From the NCBI GenBank assembly GCA_028023455.1, contig JAQFVV010012547.1, positions 394,597-458,596 on the forward strand: 64,000 nt of DNA, read 5' to 3'. The notes beneath the pieces were generated by a model. It ran no database searches and had not been told where the DNA came from. It was given only the letters and a program-made list of their open reading frames with translations. Every line of letters starts with the position of its first letter. The first letter of the stretch is position 1. A program made the position numbers and the translations under genes. Source of the stretch: Epiperipatus broadwayi (taxonomy: Eukaryota; Onychophora; Udeonychophora; Euonychophora; Peripatidae). Of this stretch, positions 48,435 through 61,505 are shown piece after piece.

Positions 48435-49800
48435 TTTCATGATAAATGCCACAAGAGAATGCATTTAAAATCTTTATCTAGAATTATCACCATCTCCAAA
48501 CTAGTTTCGAACAAATGGCTCTCGTCAGCGAGGAGCTAAGATATCCAGATAATAAATAGATCCAAAATACAAATTCAAGCCCAGCATTTATTTAATACTT
48601 AACTATTAAGTAAAAAATACAAGCTAAATAAATCATGATGGTATGATTTGGTTTTCATTAATATTATAGTTAGGATGTTAAGGCTTTGGCTATGTTAGAT
48701 TACTAAGGCTATTAACATATGGTGAAATTCTGAATTTATATGGCTATTTAAGTTAGATAGCTGAATTTGAAGATGTATAATTATCTGAAAATTTCAGATT
48801 TTGTACTTAATAGTTAAGTACTAGTTAAATGTTGGGCTTGTCTTTGTATTTTGGATCTGCTGTCTGGATGTCCTAGTTTCTCACTGATGAGAGCCATTAG
48901 CTTGATAACAGTTTGGGGATGGTGATAATTCTAGATAAAGATTTTAAATGCATTCTCTTGTGGCATTTATCATAAAAAAATAATGAAATAAACTTTTTTA
49001 GAGCTATTAGTATGCTCGTTATATTACATTGATAAATATAGTCACATATTGTATAACTTGGTTTTCATTAATATTATAGTTTGGCTGTTAAGGATTTGGC
49101 TATGTTAGATTGCTAAGGCTATTAATATATGGTGTATCTGAATTTAGTTCAGTGTATGGCTATTTAAGTTAGATAGCTGGATTTGATGATAAATAGAGAG
49201 ATTTTCTACTTAATAGTTAAGTATTAGGTAAATGTTGGGCTTGAGTTTGTGTTTTGGATCTATTGTCTGGATATCCTAGCTTCTCATTGATGATAGCCAT
49301 TAGCTTGAAACCGTTTTGTGGATGGTGATAATTCTAGATAAAGATTTTAAATGCGTTCTCTTGTGGCATCTATCGTGAAATAAATAAATAAATAAAATAA
49401 GCATGTTTAGAGCTATTAGTATGCTCATTGTATTACATTTGTAAATACAAGCTAAATAAGTCATGTGATATATGGCTTGATTTTCATTATTATAATTTAG
49501 CTGTTAAAGCTTTGACTATGTTAGATTACTAAGGCTATTAATATATGGTGTACGTGAATTTATTTCAGTCCCATATGATTTGAAGACATATAGATGTCTG
49601 AACATTTCAGATTTTCTACTTAATAGTTAAGTATTAGATAAATTCTGAGCTTGAGTTTGTATTTTGGATCTACTGTCTAGGTGTCATAGCTCCTCACTGA
49701 CAAGCGGTATTAGCTCGCAACTGGTTTGGGAATGGTGATAATGCTAGATAAAGATTTTAAATGTATTCTCTTGTGGCATTTATCATGAAATGAAATATAT
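48435..49800. repeat. ~410-bp tandem repeat: three direct units plus one inverted partial unit
   Basis: Three direct units begin near 48611, 49021 and 49431. The landmarks TTTTCATTAATATTATAGTT (48650, 49060, diverged near 49480) and TCTCTTGTGGCAT (48955, 49358, 49767) recur every 404-420 bp. A partial unit at 48435-48612 is the reverse complement of 48790-48975. The inverted copy meets the array at TACTTAACTATTAAGTA. No coding sequence is seen. Confidence 0.8.
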
Positions 49801-49839
49801 ATATATTATATTTAATGTTTTCACAGTTGTATGATGTAG

Positions 49840-50101
49840 ATAAATTATTGTTTTTGGGAATAAACTGTGTATTATTTTGCATTACAATCTGATATTTTTA
49901 TGGACTAGCAACTGCCTTTATCAAGATTAACTTTTGAAAGAAAAATTGTTAGATCTCATCTCGCACTGAGTCACATTATTGTTTGAGATCTAACGATTGT
50001 TCTTTTAAAAGTTAACCTTGATAATGGCAGTTGCTAGTCCGTCAAAATATCGGATTGTAATGCAAAATAATACATGGTTTATTCCCAAAAACAATAATTT
50101 A
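49840..50101. mobile_element. Foldback MITE with ~120-bp inverted repeats
   Basis: The left arm starts ATAAATTATTGTTTTTGGGA and runs to GTTAGATCTCA. The right arm is its reverse complement with few mismatches, ending CCCAAAAACAATAATTTAT. A loop of about 25 bp (around CGCACTGAGTCACATT) separates them. It is non-coding, and the flanks are (AT)n, so the target duplication is unclear. Could form a near-perfect hairpin in RNA. Confidence 0.85.
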
Positions 50102-50388
50102 TATATATATATAATATTATATCATCAATTAAATATTTAATTAATTTCAGTTATGAGATAATTGAAGGTACATTTAGTTTGAAAATCAATGTTTTCTATT
50201 GCAAAAAGAAAATTATATTTCTGGACAATAGGACATTGAGCTTCACATATACACAAGTGCATGTTGGTATATATTTATGTAAATATATAAGTATAAATAA
50301 TTATAGATGTTTTTAATAATCAAAAATCATAACTTCATAATTTTTTTATACTTATTATTTAAAAAGGCATTATATATTAATTTTTTAG

Positions 50389-50555
50389 TTACTGATAATA
50401 CTAATGATCCAGAGTCACATATATGTTTGCTGGACTGTATGAATATTGAGTTAGTTGATATGGATCTGTATTCTGCAGAAAGAATTGAAAAAAAGAATTA
50501 CAAAGCCGCAACAACTACAGCATTAGTATTTGGAAGTTTTGTTATTCAGCGACAG
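50389..50555 (+). CDS. VPS13D: VPS13D-like exon (fifth in window)
   Basis: The 167-nt exon completes a split Val codon (phase 1 to 1), encodes about 55 residues and ends in phase 0 at CGACAG|GTAATA. PESHICLLDCMNIELVDMDL then YSAERIEKKNY and LVFGSFVIQRQ match the segment I recall in human VPS13D (EDHVCLLDCVVVDLQDMDIF, AAERH, LIFPSYFVRQ). The acceptor is TATTAATTTTTTAG. The next exon is not in the window, so the following intron exceeds 13.4 kb. Confidence 0.93.
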
Positions 50556-52940
50556 GTAATAATTATATATAATTTAAAATTAAGAATTTTTTGTAACTTG
50601 AAACCAATATGATTTGCTAAACCATCAAAATTTATAAAACCACAACTTCAAAAATTGTCATTTAAAAATATATGTTGTATATATATGTTTATGCATCATT
50701 GTCCATAGATTTTGTGGGATTTGAGGATAAAGTTCATATTATTCAAAATATCTAATTTGAAACATAGAATCTTACTTTTCTACTTTATGTACCACTTAGT
50801 TTTGGTGGAAATTTATTCTAATAAAATTATAAACGAAATTTTTTTCAGATACTAGTAATAATGAACTGTTGACTAGATATTAGCAAATAAAGTACTTGTA
50901 TGTTATTGGTCTCAAAATTTGTAATAAGGTATAATTATTTCATAAAATTTAGTTTTCATGTCTTTTATTCTGCAAAATCATTTATTATATCACCAAAATT
51001 TTAAATTTCACATAATTTATATTTTATTAGACAGTAAGACCAAATTAAACAATTTTTCTTGACTCAGAGAAATTTTCAGGTACTTTTTTATTAAGTTTAA
51101 TTTAAAAAGACAAACAAAAATAATTTATTTAAAATGTATAGATAGATAATATTTGTATTTTATTTTTATCATTTAATATAAAATTTGATAATAATTTTAA
51201 CACTGTATGAAATTACTTTAAAACAAAATTTATAACTAATAAACGTGGAATTGTATTTATTAATAAATAATTAAAATATTGTGTAAATATAAGTATGCAA
51301 TCATTTTCAATATCTTATTTTTCAGAAAACTATTTGTTTTTTGTAGCATTTCATAATTTTTGCTGATTTAATTTCTATCATGTATTTCCTTTGTGAGGAA
51401 AATAAATTTACAAATATTTTTTTAAAATGTGATACCTCAATTATTATATTTAATAAATTTAATTTTAACAAAATGCAGAAGTACCTGAATGTGAAACTTG
51501 GGTTTGGTACTAAAGGTAGTAGTCTGCATATATGTATGTGCATATATATATATCATGATTCAGAATAACAATAAAACTCTGAATTGCATTTATTTTTATG
51601 TGATTTCAATGCCAGGCATATTAATTCTCAATGCCCTATGCAGTATTATTAGAATGATGATAGTGATTGACACAAGAGATAAGGTATCTGGATTAATTAC
51701 CATCTAATAAAGTTTTAAAAAGCATTGCTTTGCTTGTTTAGAGCTTCAACTTTTCTTGATTTCCTGACTAACTGACTATACAATTATTTATTTTAATGCA
51801 TTTACAAATTTGGTTTCATAGTATTAAATTATAATTTGGATCTAATCATTTTATGTTAAGTCTGGCTTTTGTTTGAAAGATGATCACAATAGTATTTATT
51901 CTTATTGGGAGAAAAAAACGTGTTTATTAAAGAAAGGAATTTTTATCTGTAAAACACTAAGTCACTAGGGTTGGAAACGAAATTCATATATTACATACGT
52001 TAACTCATTTTTAAGTTACCAGATAAAAGTTAATTTTATATACAACAAGATTATTTTCTGTAAGCTTTTCTGTCTCTCTATTTCTTAAAGAATTTTAACT
52101 ATTATTTTTTTGTACATCATTTATCTTATTTACCATTCTTTCTTCATAGTTTTTGTGTTTCAAAATTCATACATAATCTTTTTTTTTTCATATAATTTCT
52201 TCAATAGATAACTTTTTATATATTTTTTAATATTTTTGTTGTATTAGTATAATTGGGAGCAATGTGAATAAAAACGTTTTGTACCTAAATTAAGGTCCAA
52301 CCTATCATGTAAAGAAAATTAAATGAAACACAAGAAACTCTTTTTGATAAGGCTTATGAATTGAGGTGATAAAATTAATGGTATAGAATGCTCAAGAGAT
52401 AGAGACTTTAAAATCAAATCAAAATTCAAAATTTATAAAGTAAAAAAAAATATTGAAGCAAAATAAATGAAAGTCTTTGTTTATATGTCCTGGTTTCAAA
52501 TTTCTAATTTATACCAATATAATTTAAATGAAATAAAATAATAAAGAATGCTAGATCTTGTGAATGCCCTAAAATTATAAGATAAGGATTCAAATGATAT
52601 CAGTCAAATAAAATGAATACGTAAGAATATTATTATAAGTTAAAATTAGAGCTGCTATATCAATCAGTGACTTGCTTGAATCGAATAAGTAAATAAAAGT
52701 TTATCAGGTCTATAGTCAAACCAATATATTATTCAAAATTTAATAAATGATTTATAATTGACATTTATTTTAAATAATCCTTAATTTGCTGCGTACTCAA
52801 TTTATGTTATATTAAAAAAAAAGTTAGATACTAAAAATCAATACTGATAAAATTTTTTATAAAGTTTATTAACAACTTTGACAGCAGTGAATATTTATGA
52901 GTATGTTAGATTTGTCTCAACCAATTGTTAAACATCAGTA
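50556..52940 (+). other. Last intron, first part
   Basis: AT-rich, nothing recognisable as coding or as a named repeat. Confidence 0.6.
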
Positions 52941-53252
<312 letters not shown>

Positions 53253-53388
53253 TTTGTTGTTGTTCTAGATTAAAGACGTGTTCAATTTTTTCTCTCTTGC
53301 TTTTGTTTTGTTTTACTGTATTTTTATTTATAAATATTAATTTTTATTGTGTTCAGTAAAATAGGATTTAATTGGATTTGCTTATAAA

Positions 53389-54284
53389 ATGTCTTTCTGC
53401 AAGATTTGTCATGATTTACTACCAAAAAATGGAAATTTTGTTTCGTGTATGGGCTGTAGCACCAGTTTTCATTACACGTGCTCAACGTTAGGAGAGGCTA
53501 CCTATAGACGAATGTCTTTAAAAAAAAGCAGGAATGGAGATGTAATGTTTGTAGAATTCCACCTGATAGTGATGGTTCTGTTATGGTAAATAATAGTGAT
53601 TCTTCGAACTTGATTTTAAGTGATATTTTGGAAAAATTAAAATTACTTCTGGTTATACATACGGCAATTTCAGAGCTTACGATTACGGTTGCGAAGCTTC
53701 AGGTTGACGTGGATTTTTTGCGGGGTAAAGTTGATAAAAATAATGATAATTTACTACGATTGTCAAATATGTATGATTCTTGTGAAAACGAAATCACTTT
53801 GTTAAAGGAAAAAATTGACTCTATGGAACGTTTACGGTTGGATTGTGAAATTGAAATACAAGGTGTTCCCTTTTGTGAAAATGAAAATTTATCTTTAATT
53901 GTAACGAAGTTGGCGGAAAAACTTGAAATTGAAAACTTTACTACTAATTGTATTGAGAATGTTTATCGGACAAAATCTAAATCTAATAATATAGCAGGTT
54001 TTATTGTTACTCGTTTTGCTTCGCGAAATTTAGCTAAATCATTTTTATTGAAGAGAAATGTTATTAAATCGGTTTCTGATTTTTTGTTAATGGAATCTAG
54101 TCAGCGTGTATATATTAATCAACGTATAACTCCACATATTAGACAGCTGTTATGGAAGGCTAAGCAAAAAATGCGTGAACGTAAAGGTATGGCTTTTATA
54201 CGTAATGGATTGGTTTATATTAGAAATGATTTAAATTCTCCGTGTGTTTTAATTAAAAATGAATCTGAGTTGTCAGCGTTTTGA
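53389..54284 (+). pseudogene. LINE ORF1 (PHD finger, coiled coil, RNA-binding domain)
   Basis: The start MSFCKICHDLLPKNG opens a C4HC3 finger: CKIC, CMGC, FHYTC, and a last CxxC reachable only in a shifted frame after the A8 run at about 53519-53528. Translation resumes at 53583 with a coiled coil (LQVDVDFLRGKVDKNNDNLL) and then an ORF1p-like domain (RLDCEIEIQGVPFCENENL, ending RKGMAFIRNGLVYIRN). ORF1 proteins bind LINE RNA and form the transposition particle. One homopolymer frameshift splits the frame; it could be a true mutation or a sequencing error. Confidence 0.75.
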
Positions 54285-54299
54285 AATTTATTTCCTAAA

Positions 54300-57130
54300 G
54301 TGAAGCTTGATGCATTTTATCCTCATGATGAAACTTTGTCTAATTTAAATGTTTTTCATATGAATATACGAAGTGTTAGATCTAATTTCGATGAATTTGT
54401 TGTGTATTTAAATGATTTTCCTGCCGGTTTTTATGATGTGATAATTTTAACTGAATCTTGGATTTCCATTGAAGAACAGCATTTATATGTTCTGGATGGC
54501 TATTCAAATATTCTTTCTCCTCGTGCGTCTTCACGTTCAGGTGGTGTATTAGTTTTTGTGAAAGAAAACATTAAATTTACGTATCATAATCCATTTCTTG
54601 CCTCTGCAGAATGTGTTTTGATTCATCTGAATTTACCTTGTTTTGTGTTAACTATTGTTGCTTTATATAGATCGTGCACAAGTATCATTTTGGATTTTAT
54701 AGCTGAACTTGATGTGTTATTGTCTGATTTACATACTACTTCAGTAATTCTTATGGGAGATTTAAATATAGATTTATGTAATAATCTACATGGGCCTACC
54801 GTACGATATTTGAATTTGCTTTATAGTTATGGTTTTAATCAAGCTATTTTTTCACCTACTCGTATTACGAAATCTTGTCAATCAATTTTGGATCATATAT
54901 TTGTCAGATTAAACCAGAATCAAAGTTATGAATCGTCTGTACAAAATATTTTTATTTCGGATCATTTTGCAACTGTGTTGAGGTTATTAAATTGTAGACC
55001 ACATGTAAATACTCATTTATATATTAATAAGTTATCACATAATAAACTAAAAATGTTATTATCTGATCAGAATTGGGATTATGTTTTTGCTCTGCATGAT
55101 GTTGATTCAGCATTTTTAAAATTTCAAGATATTTGTAAATCTTTAATTGCAAAATCTATGGTTAGTTTTAAATTGACTAGCAAAAACCGCAAGCGCTCAG
55201 CCTGGATAACGAATGATTTGATTGGAAAAATTAATCAAAGAAATCATTTAAAATGTTTGGGTGGAGATTTGTTGACTTTGAGGAAATTGAATACTGAGAT
55301 TAAATCTGATATTCGGAAATTAAAATTTCAATATTATCAAAAATATTTTAATGATAAAAATATTTCTTTGAAATGGAAGTTGATAAATTCTCTTGTAAAG
55401 AAACCTTTGTCAAATCAACTTAAATTTATAAAACACAATGATAATTTGATTGAAGTAGAAAATAATGAAAAATGTGTTGCTGACTTGTTTAATAATTTTT
55501 TTTTCAGATCTGTCAATAGATAGAACACCAGTACAAGAATTGTCTTTTGCTGATTCTTGTGTAAATTCTTTTTTGTGTACAGATGTTACTGATTTGGATT
55601 TGTCTGGTAAAATTGATCTCTTAAAGAATGTTCATTCAGCTGGTCTAGATAAGTTAACACCAAAGATTCTTAAGGAAAATAAGTCAGCTTTCATACCTGT
55701 TCTTGTTTATTTGTTTAATCTTTCCTTAAATGTTGGTTTGTTTCCTACTTGTTTGAAGGTTGGTTTTATTACACCTGTTTTTAAAAAGGGTGATCCTGTA
55801 CAGCTTGACAATTATAGACCAATATCTATTATATCTGTAATATCCAAATTGTTAGAGATGGTGGTTAAAGAGAAAATGATGTCATTTTTATCTAAAAATA
55901 ATATTTTATCTGAACATCAATATGGATTTATTTCTGGTAGAAGTACCTTGGACACTTTCTATAGTCATGTAAACAATTTGACAACTTCACTAGATAAGGA
56001 TTTTAAAACTGTTGCTATTTATTTAGACTTGTCTAAGGCATTTGACTCTGTATCTCACAAAATTTTACTTAAGCGTTTATATTCATATGGTTTTCGTGGT
56101 GGATTTATTTCATGGTTTGCGAGTTACTTAAAGGATAGAAAACAAGCAACAAATATTTCTAGTGTTGTAAGCTCTTTTATAACAGTTAACCATGGTGTAC
56201 CACAAGGTTCAGTTTTGGGTCCCATTTTATTTATAATTTATATAAATGATTTATTTTCTTTACCTTTAGAATCTAAGATTTATGGTTTTGCAGATGATAT
56301 TGCTTTATCTTATGCTGCAGTTTCATATAATTTTGTTGAAAAAATAATTAATGATGATTTAATCCTAATTAGTAAATGGTTAGCATTTAATAATTTATCA
56401 ATTAATCTGAGTAAAACAAAAGCTATTAATTTTTCTTATAGGTCAAATATTCATTCAGCTTAACATTACTATTTGTAATAAGTATTTTTGGCATTGTAAT
56501 AGCACTTGTACTTGTGCTAACATTTCTTTTGTTGATAATATTTGCTATCTAGGTATTTTTATTGACTCCAGACTATCTTGGTCAAACCATATTGACTTCC
56601 TTTGTTCTCGTTTACGTAAATTAAATTATATGTTTTTCTACTTATCTAAATTTTTTCCTCGGTCAGCTTTGATTACTTTATATATTTCTTCTTATCAAAG
56701 CTTATTATGTTATAATATATCAGTTTGGGGGAACTGTTCTACTTTTGCAATGACTACATTGTCTGTTTTACAGAATTATACAATGCGTATCATTTTTGGT
56801 AGATCACGTGCCACATCTGTTAAAGATATTTATGCCACTTTTAATATACTAGATGTTTTCCATTTGTATAAATATAGAGTAATTCTTGATATTTATTGTA
56901 GGAAACTTCATTTGGATACTAAATCTTCTGTTGTAAATACTCGTTTATCTACTAAATATCAGCTAGCTTTACCTAATTTTCTTAAAACATCTAGTAGGAA
57001 GCAATTTAGTTATAATGGTCCTAAATTATTTAATATGTTTATAAGAGATTGTTCTGTGAATTTAATGAGCACTAGTTATTTGATTTTTAAAAAGCATTTA
57101 TGGCACTGGTTATATTATGCTAAGCATTAG
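54300..57130 (+). pseudogene. LINE ORF2 (endonuclease and reverse transcriptase), two frameshifts
   Basis: 54300-55523 is the APE-type endonuclease: NVFHMNIRSVRSNFDEF, IILTESW, SGGVLVFVK, ILMGDLNID, SILDHIFV and SDHFATVL in order. A shift in the T-rich stretch near 55495-55507 leads to 55465-56463, the reverse transcriptase: FKKGDPVQLDNYRPISI, HQYGFISGRST, YLDLSKAFDSVSH, GVPQGSVLGPILFIIYINDL, and the catalytic box YGFADDIA (FADD). A second shift near 56440-56470 leads to the C-terminal domain (56630-57130, SVWGNCS.., LQNYTMRIIFGR). All catalytic motifs are present; without the shifts it would be one ORF of about 940 codons. Confidence 0.88.
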
Positions 57131-57650
57131 TTTTATTTTGTTTATTTTATTTTTTTTTATACTGTATGTTATGTTGTAATTATTTACTACTGTTATTGAA
57201 TTTCCAAATGTAATATCTGTATAATTTTAATATTTTATGTTATATTTATCCTTTTTTTTTTTTTTTTGTATTTTATTAGTGTTTTTTAGTAAATACTCGT
57301 TTATCTACTAAATATCAGTTAGCTTTACTTAATTTTCTTAAAACATCCAGTAGGAAGCAATTTAGTTATAATGGTCCTAAATTATTTAATATTTATTTAT
57401 AAGAGATTGTTCTGTGAATTTAATGAACACTATCTTATTTGATTTTTAAAAAGCATTTATGGCACTGGTTATATTATGCTAAGCATTAGTTTTATTTTAT
57501 TTTATTTTTTTTTTGTTTATATTATATGTTATGATGTAATTATTTACTACTGTGATTGAATTGCCAAATGCAATATCTGTGTGATTTTAATATTTTATGT
57601 TATATTTATACTTTTTTTTTTTTGTATTTTATTAGTGTTTTTAGTTGTTA
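56934..57650 (+). repeat. Tandem duplication of the LINE 3' end (~355-bp unit)
   Basis: GTAAATACTCGTTTATCTAC occurs at about 56934 and 57290. The following 350 bp, including the ORF2 stop region and 3' UTR with T runs, is repeated with a few per cent divergence. The second unit has lost the reading frame. Confidence 0.85.
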
Positions 57651-57730
57651 CATTTAAATTCCTCACACAAGATTTTTCTTGTATGGAATTTATCTCACTG
57701 TATTATACATTTATTGTTTGCTTCATAATG

Positions 57731-58107
<377 letters not shown>

Positions 58108-58566
58108 TTTCAAAGCAAAACTTTATTGAGTCTAAAAAGTTACAGATTCACATATAGTACTATATTGATTTGTTACAAATGCAAAACAAATTTCAACAAC
58201 TTTCAGTATATAAGTCTTTATCATTTCTGCCTACTTTTTGCTTGTTTTTAAATTTGGTCTTCTATTTAGTTCAGTTTATGCTTGCATCTCTTTGAAGTTG
58301 GAAAAAAAGCTGATGTTGAAAATGTCATCATCTATCATATTGGACTTTATATTTTATAGACTGGATCTTTGTTTCAAGTGTGACCATGTGGCTGCAAACA
58401 CATCTGGTTGAGCTAGGATGCTGTCTCTTTTTCTGAACAGTTCTAGTTTTATTGAATATGTTGCTGGGTGGCATCGAGGGTTATTAGCAAGTGCAAAAGT
58501 GCATCTGGTACACCAGTAGGCATAAAGGCTATATGTTGCTGCACGAATAGCAGGGATGTTGCCTTT

Positions 58567-59350
58567 TTAAAATTTATTTATTATTTCATCAATTGAAATG
58601 ATAGCCTTTCTGTATGTGGTAAACATTGTGCGACGTATTGTTTCTAGGGCACTGCAGGAATGAAGAAAATGATCTTGTGTCTCTTCTTCTCTATGACATA
58701 GCCCACACATGGGGTCTATATTTGTGTAGAATCTACGAAATCTAAGGAAATGTGTTGTGGGTAGAGCATTAAGATTAAGCTTAAGTAGAAAATCAAATAA
58801 TTTTGGTTCTAATGACCATTTTCTGAATTGTTGCAGTAGTTGCCTGTTGTCTATCCCAAGAACTGATGGATGTAGATTAGGTGTCTGGTTTGGGTATAGT
58901 ATATTATAAATGTCCCAGTATGTATACTTGTTGTCATTATTGAGTGATATTTTGTTGTATATTGGCTTGAGTTCTTCAATCAGTGTGGATAGATATCCAT
59001 ATGAAGGGGGTGGTCTGTCTGTGGGTATTATACTAATTACACACTCCAGGTCTGGAAATCTTTTTATGGTTGCTGTTATTAGATTTACTGATTTCTGTGT
59101 GTAAAAAACATTGATTGTATGGAGTCCAAGTCCATTGCTATGTGGTGGTCTGCTCAGATTTTTTAAAGAGATTGCCACTGTCTTTCTCTTCCATATTAGT
59201 TTGTTACAGATTGATGAGATTTTAGATATGAATGTTTTTGCAAATTTGATTATAGGTGTGTAGTAGGTAATTTTTGTAATTATAAGTTGATTAAATAGTG
59301 CTACCTTTGCATATATTGACAGGTATGACTTTTCAAGTGAGGCTGTGATT
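58567..59350 (-). pseudogene. LINE ORF2 C-terminal domain
   Basis: The 203-codon frame 59178-58567 contains GLGLHTINVFYTQKSV, WSLEPKLFDFLLKLNLNALP, then the zinc-finger-like CGLCHREEETQDHFLHSCSA (C-x2-C...H-x4-C). This CCHC-like finger is the usual C-terminus of L1/Tx1 ORF2 proteins and helps target RNA recognition in relatives. Sequence to its right connects, broken, to the RT palm. Confidence 0.78.
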
Positions 59351-59371
59351 TTTTCAGCATCTTTTTTTAAT

Positions 59372-61170
59372 TTATTTTGGAATTTTTTGCCTCATTCCAT
59401 TGGTTCCAAGGTAGAATGGGAAACCAAGGAAAGCAGATGGTTTACCATTAAACATCTCTGTACAGTGCTTGCCTGTGTATATTGACCATGCAGCAGTTTT
59501 ATTTGTGTTAATTTTTAAATTAAAATTTGAGGTATAATTCTTGATTATCTCTTGTAATATGGGGAGGTTCTTTTTAGAGGGGAGGAAAATGGTTACATCA
59601 TCCATATAGGCTATGCATGATATATTTAAAGCAGTGTTTGGGATTTGAATGCCTTTTATTTTTTTCTGTATCTCTATTAATAGAGGATTTATATATATTG
59701 TAAAGAGCAAGGCACTGGGGGGGGGGGGATCCTTGTGGGATGGATTGACTCGGTCTGAAGGCTGGTGAATTTTTCCCATTCAATGTGATGTGAATTTTAC
59801 AGCTGAGTAGCAGATTGGCTATTATATATAGTAGGGATGGAGGTATTGTTGTTTTTTTCAGAACATATTGTTGTTTTTTTCAGAACATCTAATAATTTGG
59901 CTATAGGTACTGAGTCAAATGCTGCCTCAATGTCTAGTTCAGGGGTCCCCAACCCTATGCCCGCGGGCACCATGGCGCCCGCAGACCATTTTATGTGTGC
60001 CCGCCGCTATCCGAACATGATAAAAAATTATTTATTTGATATAAATAAATTTAATTTTTAAAATTTCTTATAAATTATTGTATTATATTGTAATCAAATT
60101 GTAGGGCATACTTTTACAGCGTAAAAATATAAACGTTAATTATAAGTTAAAATTTTATTTTTGAAATAAATATTTTTTTGTACATTATGTGTATTATTAA
60201 CAATATCCAACTATAAATTTACATTGAAAAAATAAATGGTGCCCTCCACCTAGTTGAAAAAATAAAGGGTACCCGCCACCGTTGAAAAAATAAATGGTGC
60301 CCGCCACCTGGCCGGTATTATAGAATGTGCTCTTAAGTGCAAAAAGGTTGGGGACCCCTGGTCTAGTTGAACTATAATTGGTGCATATTTCTTTTCTTTT
60401 TTTTTACTACTTCGATTATTGTTTTATACATTAAGGCACCCTGGCCAATGGATGATCCTTTTTTGGCATTTTGTGCTGATGATAACACAGGGAGTATATG
60501 TTGTTCTATTTTCTCCTTTATTACTCTTTTCAAGAATTTTTATTCCTAAAGGTCCCATTGAAATTGGTCGTAGATTAGATAAAGATGATATTGCTGTTGG
60601 TTTTTTGTTACGTGGAACCATCGCAATTGGGTATAGACTTTGTATGTTGTAAATTTTTTGGGATATATAATTGGCTAAATCGCACAGGTATTTGGCTGTG
60701 AAGTGACTAAGATGTTTGAACACAAATTTTGGAATTCCTTGTGGTCCTGGGTGACATGTGTTTGTTATTGTTGCAAGTTGAAATACAATGTCAGTTGTTT
60801 TTATTGGTGTGTCTGTTTCAGGGTCTCTAAATATGTCTTCACTTGGTATGTACACTCTTTGTTTTTGCAGTTTTTTTTAAAGTGTTGATATATTGGGTTT
60901 ATCATGTTATGTCCAGCTGTTATAGAGCCATCTATTTCAAGTGCCATAGGCACTCTGACTGTGGATGGGTATCCCAGTGCCCACCGTATGTATGCTCTGG
61001 TCCAAGTGTGTTGTTGGGTAAGGTATATTTTTTTTCTTTTTTATTGCTACATATTGCTTTAGTGTGTTGCATGTATTGTTGTACATTTCTGTAAGTTTTT
61101 TTATTTGTGTTTGATTATCTGTAGCTGGTCTGGAAATGGTTATTTTTTTATGTAGTTCATCTGCCAAAGC
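59372..61170 (-). pseudogene. LINE reverse transcriptase remnant
   Basis: Minus frames in order: 61167-60937 (helical connector, Thr/Lys-rich); 60855-60424 with ATITNTCHPGPQGIPKFVFK and SLSNLRPISMGPLGIKI (fingers); then a gap filled by the hAT MITE; then 59779-59372 with PSALLFTIYINPLL, CIAYMDDVTIFLPS (YMDD catalytic box) and INTNKTAAW..FLGFP. A run of nine or more G (about 59717-59728) breaks the frame just before the PPPSALLF motif. A small tandem duplication is seen at about 59844-59888. Confidence 0.82.
59932..60368. mobile_element. hAT MITE with 8-bp target duplication
   Basis: Inverted ends CAGGGGTCCCCAACC (59940) and GGTTGGGGACCCCTG (ending 60360) bound 421 bp and are flanked by perfect 8-bp duplications GTCTAGTT (59932-59939, 60361-60368). 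All are hallmarks of hAT non-autonomous elements. The interior has CpG-rich ends (CCCGCGGGCACC) and a short repeat GGTGCCCGCCACC near the right end. Removing it and one duplication restores the LINE. Confidence 0.95.
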
Positions 61171-61379
61171 TAATAATCTGGTGGGGTGTGTGTGTGTGTT
61201 GAATTGCAGGTAATATGATTGATGTTGAAAGAAAGTATATTGGTGAATGCTATATACTTTTGTACGGGATCGAGTGACATGTTTTGAAGTTTTTGGAGCA
61301 TTATATATGTTTCTGAATATAGGAATTCAGTTGTTTGTGCTGGAAGAAGTATTCACATAGTCTTGTGAAGGGCTATTGT

Positions 61380-61505
61380 TGTATTCTGTATTTTTGTTAG
61401 GTCGAGGGTGATGAACTGGGCAGCATGATCTGAGATTATAAATGGACAGAGTTCAAGATTAAAATAATGATTAACATTGGTGAGTAGAAACATAAATCAA
61501 TAAGT
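61380..61505 (-). pseudogene. LINE endonuclease, C-terminal end
   Basis: Minus sense reads FLLTNVNHYFNLELCPFIISDHAAQFI and the following TLDLTKIQNTT. IISDHAA is the final SDH active-site motif of APE endonucleases. It continues the domain at 63724-63176 across the 1.67-kb insert; a one-base deletion lies near 61490. Confidence 0.75.
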
